Shown: piece by piece, positions 55,162-64,000 of the stretch
How positions within the stretch are numbered: position 1 is the stretch's first letter
How the letters are laid out: each line of letters opens with the position of its first letter
NCBI RefSeq assembly: GCF_000346465.2
Contig: NC_034015.1
Location: 12,314,637 to 12,378,636, forward strand
Direction of reading: 5' to 3'
DNA from: Prunus persica
Taxonomy: Eukaryota > Streptophyta > Magnoliopsida > Rosales > Rosaceae
Length of the DNA: 64,000 bases
Translations under genes and position numbers: made by a program
The notes under the pieces: generated by a model
What the model saw: the letters and a program-made list of their open reading frames with translations, nothing else
What the model was told of the DNA's origin: nothing
Databases searched by the model: none

Positions 55162-55167
55162 TATAAA
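55162..55167 (+). promoter_or_regulatory. TATA box of the candidate microprotein gene
   Basis: TATAAA in CTCTATAAATTT, about 90 bases upstream of the ATG at 55253, with CT-rich sequence before it and a (GA)n tract in the leader (55193-55231). Confidence 0.6.
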
Positions 55168-55252
55168 TTTGCCCATTTTTGTGGATCTCAAATGAGAGAG
55201 AGATAAGAGAGAGAGAGAGAGAGAGAGAGAGCAATAGGTTTAGAACACAGAA

Positions 55253-55357
55253 ATGGGATTTAGAATTGTGTATGGTGTGCTGTTTCTGTCGTTCTCGTGC
55301 GCCTGCATCAAGCTCATCCACCTTATGCTCCACCCAGTATTCTACTACACCACCTGA
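55253..55357 (+). CDS. Candidate 34-residue hydrophobic microprotein
   Basis: A short frame starting MGFRIVYGVLFLSFSCACIK and ending HPVFYYTT. Residues 5-19 form one hydrophobic segment with two Cys, which could be a signal anchor or single membrane helix; the C-terminal half is amphipathic with three His. A TATA box at 55162, a GA-rich leader and an AAATGGG start context argue for a real transcript. I do not recognise the family. It is too short to call from coding statistics alone, so this is a hypothesis; it could equally be a leader frame of a non-coding transcript. Confidence 0.5.
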   Translation: MGFRIVYGVLFLSFSCACIKLIHLMLHPVFYYTT

Positions 55358-57164
55358 GGACTGATGGGAAGCTAAGCCTCCACCAGGTCAAATGCTGACC
55401 AAAAACAAGACCAAAAAAATTGGGTTAGCTAGCCACAAAATAGGTATTTTGGTTTGGTTTTTTTTATATTATATATATATATATACTTCAATTGGGTTTG
55501 TATTGTTTGTGGGTTACGTTGTTGATGTGTGTGGTATTGATATTGCAAGTTTTTATAAGTGAGGATGAAGTTGAAGTGTGTATTTGTCGATTTAGTTTGA
55601 TGTATTTTGGTGCCAACACTGTTTGATTGAAGTTCATTGTTTAGCTAATGGCTTGATTTTACAGTCATGGGAATAAATTTTCAACAATGTTTTTATGATG
55701 TGGTGGCTATCTGGAATGTTTACGATGGTGGTGGGTGGGTCATGAAGCTTTTCTTTGTTGGGCTAGGAATAGCATTCAGGAGTCATGATGAGCCATGACG
55801 TTGGTGTTGCTTGGAGGATTGGACTCAGAAAAAAGAAAATAAAGATCAGATTCCTGAATTGAAATTTTCAAAGTTGAATAAAAGCTGGTTGGTTGAATTT
55901 TAAAATTGTATGTTAACTTATTCTTGATCATATCCATTGTTTATATCACTGGTCTTGACTATTATCATCCAGAACCACCTCACAGTTCCTTGTATTATTT
56001 GGAAACAAGCTTCACTACTGGTGTGTTCAAATCCAAAATAATAAAATAAAAACCATTGGCCGTGATAGCTTAATGTTAATATTTACACTTAATTAGACTA
56101 ACTGATGTGACAACTAAATGAACGTAAATGCAGAAACTCGGAATTTTATTTATTATTATAGTTCAAGATTAAGTTTCTAATTTCACCACCGTCAATTGTA
56201 GAAAAGATCTTAGATACGTGTTTTCTTCAAACATAATATAATTCAAACACAATCTAATTAGATTTTTTTTTTTGGTTCTAATTGGATAGTTGATAACCAA
56301 GAACCTACCATTATAGTACAACCATTTTGCATAATTCATACTTTCCCTCCATATCCAATGAAAGCCTTGGTAGAAGTCATTTTCATTGCCCGTCCTTCCC
56401 CCCCCTTTTTTCCTCGTCTATAAAACGAATTTAATTGGTTTCCTTTTGGATTTTTGTTTGCTCTGGTGAGAAAATAAGTTTTCTATTTCTAATTTTTTTT
56501 CAAGGAGAAAAAAAACAAGACATCATCCTATTTTATCTATCTTCTATATATATAAAGCAAAAGGCAGAGAATGGTGAAACATTCAAAATACCAGAAAATG
56601 CCCTTTGTTAATTCAAACATTAAGAATTGAAATTATTAATTAAATGAGGATAATATGGTAAATTCATATTTTTTTAATATTTAAAAAATTAAAATTAAAA
56701 ACAAAATAAGATAATAGGTCCTACTTTTATGGAACATAACTACCCTGTTATCTTTTATTAATTCTAAAAATAAAATAAAAAAGAAAAAGAAAACCAATTG
56801 GCACATGCGTGAGCATGTGTCAAAGGGCTAGTATACATTAAAAACAATCATTGGCTGCTTATTTTTATCATGGATTTATTTTAAGATTTTGTACCTAATA
56901 AAGAAGTGAATTGTAAGATTTTCCTCGTCACCAAATTTAAAAAAAGGAAACAGAACTCGTTAAGTTAAAATGGGGCAGATTTGCGGTTAAACACCAAGAA
57001 TATAGATAAAGACAGCAGGTTTGTTACTTGTTTGCAATTAAAATTAGAGGCAGAGGATAATACAGGCAGAAATTAACCCAATTAACAAAGAGCAAATGAA
57101 TTAATTTAGTTTAGCCGTCTTAATTTAACTGGGTCCAGATATTTTTTTAGTCACATGCCTTAAT
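55358..57164. other. Intergenic, no gene recognised
   Basis: AT-rich sequence. The first few hundred bases may be the 3' part of the microprotein transcript. A (TA)n microsatellite lies near 55468-55486. No conserved frames. Confidence 0.55.
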
Positions 57165-57378
57165 ATGGTCAATGTCATGCGTTCTTGGAAACTTCGTCGA
57201 TCTTTAACGCCCATTTATCCTTTTCACACTATATATTCATCTTACACCAACTTCAATCAACGCCAATTTCTTTTTTTAATCATTTGTTATGATGCGTTTC
57301 TTGGGTTTTTTTCCATGTTCTTATTGGTACAAAATGTTCTTGACAGTGTGTTGATCCAAATTGAAACTTTTTTTATTC

Positions 57379-57389
57379 CAAGAGAGAGA

Positions 57390-57422
<33 letters not shown>
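57379..57422 (+). repeat. (GA)n tract immediately before the start codon
   Basis: GAGAGA repeat with one GGGA interruption in the leader of the gene starting at 57423, ending directly at the ATG. Confidence 0.9.
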
Positions 57423-57427
<5 letters not shown>

Positions 57428-57932
57428 TAACTCTATTGGAGTTGGGTTCATGGCTGTTGTTGCGGTATCTGGAAGCGTGGTTCTTCTTGCCCATCAAGTC
57501 CACAAGCGCCTTCTCTCAGATTTCATGAAGAACATTGAATGTGAAATGGGTGGTTTGCTTGATCACCACAAAAAAATGGCTTCTGGTAAGTCTTTTTGTT
57601 TCATTTGTCGCGGGAATATTTTAGCAATAGTCCCTGAACTTTGACCCGTCTTCTCTCGAAATTTCTAAAATTTGACTCTTTTTTTGTTTCGATTTTTCGG
57701 GGGATTAGGATCTGAGAAAATCCAAGGCAAGAAGTGTGTTAGATTTGCAGCGGATGTTGCGGAGCCATCATCAAACAACAAAGAGTACCGCAAGAGGCGC
57801 TTTGCACCAACAACAAAGCAGGCCAAAGAGGGAAATGGAAATTATAAAATGGACACCATGCCACTCAATAGGCAAGCTCTTTACAAAGGGATCATTGAAT
57901 TTAAGTCCCTCAAGGGGCCACATGTATATTGA
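57423..57932 (+). CDS. Small single-pass membrane protein of unknown function, 128 residues
   Basis: Two exons, 57423-57585 and 57709-57932, GT/AG (TCTG/GTAAGT and GGGATTAG/GATCT), in phase. Residues 6-26 (GVGFMAVVAVSGSVVLLAHQ) form one hydrophobic helix, followed by basic VHKRLL. The C-terminal half is soluble and basic: KKCVRFAADVAEPS, EYRKRRF, and a likely conserved end MPLNRQALYKGIIEFKSLKG. The short hydrophobic start and basic downstream residues suggest a membrane anchor with a cytosolic tail. Similar small plant proteins exist in my recollection, but I cannot name a function. The ATG directly follows the GA tract; no earlier in-frame ATG has better context. Confidence 0.8.
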
Positions 57933-60639
57933 AGCTTAATTTTGTTTTTTTTCGTGTTCATGTCGTGTTTGCATGTCTTTAATTTGTGTATATTTAGGAG
58001 TTTGTTTCATATTTTTTTTTTTAATTTTAACTTTTCCCCCTTCCTAAAAGAAATAATGAGAGGTTTAAGAAAAAAAGCTATGGTTCGGCATGCATGTATA
58101 TTATTCATTTTATAGCGACTCGTCACGTGTTATTTATGTGACGAAAAGATTATGAGATGAAAGTGTGTACTCCAAACTGTAGTGAAGACTTCCTCGGAGG
58201 TTTAGCCGCCCATAGACTTAGCTCCATGGATTTGAAAAGTCTTTTTAGGAAATTTGGGCATAGAAAGAAGTAGTTTCTTGTGACCAAAACCTTGGAAATA
58301 TCAAGGATAATTCCATCAAAGATTGTCATGTACTTTGGTTGTATTTTTACTGTGTGCAATGTTTCTGTATCTTGTATATAAAAAAAAATGGACATAAATA
58401 AAACAGTGCTCTGTCTGCAGGTTATTGTAAATTCTTTGTGCAGTGGTTTTGCAGCTTTGTATTTATATTTTCTAATTTTGGTTAATAGGTTTTACAAACG
58501 ATGAAGGGGGAGCTCAGAGAAAATACATATTTGGAATGGGAAAATACATCAAAGGATCACGTGGATTCACCTTACCTATATGGGGGGATAAACGTCTAGA
58601 GAATATGAATCTTTGTTCTCTCTCTTGAAATTTACTTATTTAGGTAGATCATTGTTCAATGAATCGATGCAGTATAGAGGGGATGAATATGCTATGACTA
58701 TTTGTAATTTTTTATTTTTTGATCAAAGCGATATTCTAAACTATTTTAATGTATGGTAAAGCGAATCGAATCCGTGTAAGGAGGGAGGCACACTGCCTTA
58801 GCCAATTGTCTAAACCTATGTTCGCAATTATGACTAGTCTTCTTCTGCAGGTATTGTAAATTTTAATTAAAGTGTATTATTGAAAAAAAAAATTGAATAA
58901 ACCTTGACTTCTAATACTGATATTTTCTAGTCTCCATTTCCCAGTGTTACATGGGAATTTTCAATCCCTCTTGAAGTTTAACATGGGTTTCCCAATAAGT
59001 GCATTTTTTGCGGCTCTTAACAGGCTCCGGCCTTTCTTCAAAAGTCCATACAGAGTAACACTATCCTCATTTGGGTTTGGATCCATGATCTTTGATCACA
59101 TGTTTATGGGCCTTGTGGATATTACCCAACACTACTTTTATGACTGCATACAACTTTCAACTCAAACATTTAGATGAGGATAAGTCTAGCCTTTTTTGGC
59201 ATAGTTTCGTTTTCGGGAAGATGTTACAATGAGGGGGATTTGAGTGAGGGGATTGAAGAAGGGGTTCAATCCAACCATCCAATCATTAAAAAAGTTTAAG
59301 TCCAATATTTTTACTCTCGGCAAGATTGAACCCCTTCCACAACCCCCTCATTATAGCATTTCTGCCGTTTTATGTGTAATTGTGTTTTTCGGCTTTGCCC
59401 CTAATTTTACCAACAATAAAAAAATTGAACAATTAGTAAAATTATATAAATTTTGTATATGTAGTGAATGCCTTAAATTAACAATCACGTATTTCTTTTA
59501 ATACAAGTAATACTCTAAATTAATGTTAAACTATAATCTAGAAGAAATGAGAAATGAACTTTAGGTTGTAAAAAATTGGGCACACTTCCCTGTCCAAATA
59601 GCATAATCCACATCCAATCAAAATAGAAGTGTAGCCAATTCCACTCATTTTTGGATTATCAGAAAAGTAGTAGAGTGACACAAACGGAGGTTGTGGTGGT
59701 GATAGTGGGAGCTTATGGTGATATGTTCCGAATAGAATTTATAAGTGATATTTTTTTTAGACCTTCCCATAATCAACATGGCCGTGACGTTGTCCAACAA
59801 ATTGGGAAAAATGATATGAGTTAGTTAGTTTCGTTAGCTAACTTAAGCATCATTAGGTGGTGATTGACACTAACTCCAATTAGCCAGTATTCATTAACGA
59901 AGATTTTAACACAACATATATGGTTATTAAGTAGTATATGGACACTCGCGATCTAGGAATTTTTTAGCGGAGGTACAATTTTGAAAAGGCTAAAAACTTT
60001 ATTTAAAAGAAAATTTGACAACCAAATATCCTTATAATTTAAACATTATCAATATCATTCATAATTCATAGAAAAAAATAGCATTACAGATAACCTACAA
60101 AGGCTTTGAGAAAAAAAAAACGCAGAATACTTCGGATTATTTTAATTCTTGTAATATGGAAAAAAAAAAACACTGCCTTTATAGAGATAAATAATTTTCC
60201 AAGTCCAATTTAAATAAGGAGTTGTGCAATCAATGCAAGAGTTTCCCTCTTTTTTCTTTTTTATTAAATCCTTTTTAAAAAAGAAAAGAAAAATAAAGCT
60301 TGTTAAAAGCTCTAGAATTTAAAGCCATTGTTCTAAAGCCTTTTATCATTTATTAAGCAGCCCTAGAATATACCCATGAAAGTCCTTGTTAAAGCCCACG
60401 AAACGAAAGTCTACGTTTCTTCTTCTTCTTTTTTTCTTCTTTTTTCAAAGCATGGTTCAAAACAGTGTCATTTTGGCCATAATGTTTTAGGAAGAAAAAA
60501 AAAAGGGCGATGTGCGCTGCGCTTGAGGCAATTTGTCGAACACTTGGAGTGCACCACCTATCCTTAGCAAATGGGCAATATGTAGAGCGTATAAAGACTT
60601 TTCCGACGAAGGGAGGGGTAGCTGCACCGCCTTGCAAAG
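57933..60639. other. Intergenic, no gene recognised
   Basis: AT-rich with poly-A and poly-T runs. Open frames at 58150-58395, 58944-59177 and 59244-59501 show no known domain. Nothing else seen. Confidence 0.55.
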
Positions 60640-61514
60640 GGATGGACCCATAGCCCACTACTAGCAACATTAGTATTGTACCCAACTCAACCATCTGTTT
60701 AGCACGCGTGAGATTTTATACAAATTGCCTTGATGATATTAATAGTGAAACCATTCATTATATATTGTATTTTATTTAGTCGAGTTTTTGATGTGGGACC
60801 TATATTCTTCAACATGTCCCCTTATATGGGACCATCACATAGTGGGCCACACTTGGAGCCAAGTACACATCGAAGTCAAACATTCAAGCTCAACACGTGA
60901 ACACCACATATTGGGTAAAGGTAAACATTCAAACCGAACATGTAAACACCACATATTGGGTAAGGGGTAAGGATAAAGGCCCAATAATTCAGGCTCAGTC
61001 AATAAACCCGCTCTGATACCATGTCAAATTTTAGAGAGACGGTTCAAGGGCCTATTACTAGCAATACCGTTGTTGTCCTCAACTTAACCACCTAGTATTT
61101 GTGGGGTTTTATCACAAAAGGCCTCGTGCAACCAATTCGCAACTCCACTTCTTCCGACAAGGATTTTCTAGAGCATTGCTAGGAGTCCTTGCTCCACCTA
61201 CACCTAGGATTTTCTTAAGCCTTTGCTCCACTAGCCTGCTCCATGTTTATCCGACGCTCTAGGAGTTTTTACTTGAGTCGCTTCCACCATGAACCAAGTG
61301 CGTCTTAGCTAAACCTGGCTCAAAGTTAAATTTCAGAGGGACAGACCCTTGGCTCATTACTAGCAATATCGATATTGTCCCCAACTTAACCACATATTTA
61401 GTATGTGTGGGATTTTACATAAATGGCCTTTATGATATTAGTAGTGGAACCATTCATTATATGTTGTATTTTATTTAGTCAAGTTTCTGATGTTGGACTT
61501 ATATTCTTTAACAA
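60640..61514 (-). mobile_element. TRIM-like miniature LTR element, degenerate
   Basis: Bases 60640-60815 and 61340-61514 are direct copies (about 170 bp) ending ATATTCTTCAACA and ATATTCTTTAACA. On the minus strand TGGTATCAGAGC (61022-61010), a classic initiator-tRNA primer-binding site, follows an LTR-like end ...TTTGACA. A purine tract AAGGGGACA (about 60816-60824, minus) precedes TGTTGAAGAATATA. The interior is only about 200 bp, so this fits a terminal-repeat retrotransposon in miniature. Part of the right LTR is itself duplicated (61022-61130 resembles 61324-61430). A Cassandra-type identity is possible but a 5S-like segment was not confirmed. Confidence 0.6.
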
Positions 61515-62368
61515 AGATAACTAATTCTATTGTGGATACAATCAACTAAGATGGATCCAAATCACCCGTTTTCTTTTTAAAAGAAAAAAGCAATATAAAT
61601 TTATTGAAAAAATAAAGAACATGGTACGAAGTGACTAAAATAAAATAAACGAAGAGGATTAGGCGATCATTTTTATATATAAGGAAGTGGTCATCAAACT
61701 AACGAGGTAGCCTAGTAGCGATTAAAGGGAACCCTAGCGGATAATAAAGAACTCTTTATCCTTTTCAAAGCCAACGGCCAAAATACTTTAACTATTACAA
61801 TCCAAAAAAAAGTAAATTAGAAAATAGAATCTAGAGATTCGTCATACCAGGATAAAGAAGTTTCAATGTGTAAAATGAAGTGTGCAACACGACGAGCCAC
61901 TCCATTAGCATAACGACGGATATGAATCACCCATTTTTGGTGGGTCGATGTCAGCCTAATGAGACTTGGTTATTTGGGTTATTTTCGTAGTTTTATTTAT
62001 TTATAAGTTTCTTGAATTTTTCAACCAAAAAAAAAAACAAGGGCTTATTTATTAGTTGATTATAAGTCAAAACTCTAGAATGATCTAATATCATGCCTCA
62101 TCAACTCAATCAATCTTCCTGTTTAAAGAAAAGTTTGTTCATGGAACTCATATGACTCACCATCTGCACTAAAAATATATAATTAGTAAGCACGTTACAG
62201 AGAGTGACACAATGTCGACGTGGCTACATGTTGTTTTATTTAAATGGACACGTGGCCATTAATTTTTTTATTCAGACATGTTGCAAGAAATTGTTTGATC
62301 CTTGGAATTTAATATTTCTAATTGAAAAAGTGATCAAGGTGCTGTTGATTTGTGCGCATATATATATA
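61515..62368. other. Intergenic, nothing recognised
   Basis: AT-rich sequence with a (TA)n stretch just before 62369. No gene. Confidence 0.55.
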
Positions 62369-62413
62369 CAGTCCCGATCTCTTGGACCCCTGTAGTCCAA
62401 GAGATCAGTACTG
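62369..62413. mobile_element. 45-bp miniature copy of the hairpin MITE
   Basis: Begins CAGTCCCGATCTCTTGGAC and ends with its near-perfect inverse (two mismatches), separated by only 7 bases. The arms match the termini of the 184-bp element at 7565. It sits inside a TA microsatellite, so a target duplication cannot be read. It may be the smallest deletion derivative of that family. Confidence 0.8.
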
Positions 62414-64000
62414 TATATATATATATATATATATATTCATATTATCATATTATTTTGTGTGATATATGAAGTGGACAACCACATTAATTTATATAGATGT
62501 TCACTTTATCTGTCATATAATATAGTAAGAGAATGTAGTATACAAATGTGATTAGATATTTCCCGAATTGTATTTCACAATTAAATAAATATTTAATCAA
62601 GTGGAAGGATGATAATTCAACTCTAGATGTTGCGATGTGACGCAATTGAATGATTAATTGCAAATTGAGTACAAATTTGGTTCATGTCAACCAAGAGACA
62701 TATTTCCCTGCAAGCTTCAGTTCTGATATTCAAATCAAAACTTCTTGGCCTTCGTTTTGGAGACGGATTTTTATTTGTATATTGATAGCTTCTAAAATTT
62801 TATATATTTTGCCTAATTTTTGGTCATGTATATAGACACGTGTCTATATTACAAATACCACGTATAAATACGACTCATTTTTATGCGGTGAGCTCAATGT
62901 GTTTGTACGCAATAGGTCAAACTCTAAAATAAAAAATATATTATTGATGATTAAAACTCCAATTATAGATCATCTTCTTAACAAGTGATCTCTAAAGGAC
63001 ACATTAGTGATATGACATTCTTTTTTCAAAATAACAAATAAATTTTCTAGTAGCTAGAGTAAAAAATGTTAGAGGCTAGCCTTAATTTCTTTTTTATATT
63101 GTATATGAGTGATAATTTAAATTATTCTTTTGATATAAGTAATATTGAGAACTGGGGGAATCAAATTCGAAACTTGGATCTCAAGTGCAAGGTAAATACT
63201 TTTAACTACTTAAGCTATTCTAAATTAATATAATCTACGAGAGGAGAGATTCAAACTTATATACAAAGAGACAAACTTATTGCCTTAATCAACCGACTTA
63301 ATTCAGATGATCCTAAATTCTTAATAAGGTTGATTGGACACCAACATGCCCTAATTTCCACTCCTAAATTTCCTAATTATATAGTGGATGGTGAATGGGA
63401 TTTGGGTTGTTGTGTGACCAAACTTTGGGTCAAAGCTGTAAAAAGTTAAAAGAAAAGGAAAATTGGGCTACAGTGAAAGCCAAAGCAGGTCACATCAGTA
63501 CAGATAGACCAAAACGTGAGGGTCCTATTTCCCATCATAAACGGTTGAATTTCCACGTCAGAAAACAGCCCCTCAATTTCTCTCTCTTACTCCGACTAAT
63601 TTATATTTTATTTATTTAATCTAATACAACGACAACAAAAAGTCTCGAAGTACGCGGGGTGGAGCATGCTTTGTTTATTTCATTATTAAATAAAATTAAA
63701 TAAATAAATAAATGCCACGTGTTCGAATGAATGAGTTGTGACGGCACATCATGGTGCGTTTTGGAGGACCCTCTCGTTGTTGGAGGATTGGTTTTTAGAA
63801 GATCAATCAAAATCATACCCTCTCGTTACGGAATCAAATGAAAATTTGAGAATTACCAAATTATGTGAATCATCATTTCAATTCACGACGCACAAACATA
63901 ACGTATTACATTTTCTGATAGTTGGATGTTTGTCACGAGAATATAAAATAATATTACTCGTTACGAGTAATACTATTCTTATTACATTTGTGTATTATAT
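62414..64000. other. Intergenic to the window's right edge
   Basis: No gene recognised. A CCACGTGTTCG G-box lies near 63716 and a short (AAAT)n run near 63688-63710. The frame at 63395-63619 has no known motif. Confidence 0.55.

Noticed and set aside
58200..58350. Plus-strand words resembling a LINE RNA-binding domain (LKSLFRKFG)
   Set aside because: Too short and interrupted by a stop to support a call.
60476..60640. 5S rRNA-like segment that would make the TRIM a Cassandra element
   Set aside because: I could not align a convincing 5S internal promoter by eye; needs a real alignment.

Overview
This window is plant nuclear DNA from a eudicot. The genes have many introns with GT/AG junctions, the intergenic DNA is AT-rich, there are (GA)n/(CT)n leaders, and MULE, hAT, Tourist, Copia-like and TRIM elements are present. 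From the general look of the genes and repeats I suspect a woody rosid, possibly Rosaceae/Prunus. That is an inference and was not tested.

Layout. 1-1600: first coding exon and 5' leader of an ABCG22-type half transporter, minus strand, continuing past the left edge. 1.6-8.5 kb: intergenic, with a 184-bp hairpin-rich MITE at 7565. 8.5-14.0 kb: a complete seven-exon calcium-dependent protein kinase of the CPK1/2/20 type, minus strand. 15.3-19.9 kb: a MULE-like element (9-bp target duplication, long terminal inverted repeats) with a complete 3.4-kb hAT element inserted in it; the hAT transposase is broken by a frameshift and a stop. 21.2-21.9 kb: a second MULE-like element. 22.8 kb: a VQ-motif gene with a W-box cluster upstream. 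25.0-30.8 kb: a fifteen-exon DONSON gene (replication fork protein), counting the untranslated leader exon. 31.9-34.2 kb: an F-box/JmjC gene (JMJ22 type), convergent with DONSON. 35.0-41.7 kb: an LTR retrotransposon in minus orientation with 167-bp LTRs, a 5-bp target duplication, a polypurine tract and no visible gag-pol. It carries pieces of a cellulose-synthase-like G gene and a WRKY gene, plus an antisense coiled-coil ORF. 47.0-49.1 kb: a myosin-binding (GTD-binding/DUF593) protein gene, minus strand. 51.4 kb: a 100-N assembly gap beside a poly-C tract. 52.5 kb: a Tourist-like MITE. 55.25 kb: a candidate 34-residue microprotein gene with its own TATA box. 57.4 kb: a two-exon gene for a 128-residue protein with an N-terminal hydrophobic segment. 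60.6-61.5 kb: a TRIM-like element. 62.37 kb: a 45-bp miniature relative of the MITE at 7565.

The host genes are unrelated single genes, as expected in a plant genome, and form no operon or pathway. The accessory interest is in the nested and gene-capturing mobile elements, the miniature hairpin transposons, the candidate microprotein, and alternative exons suggested in the VQ and DONSON genes. I found no rRNA or tRNA genes and no CRISPR arrays.
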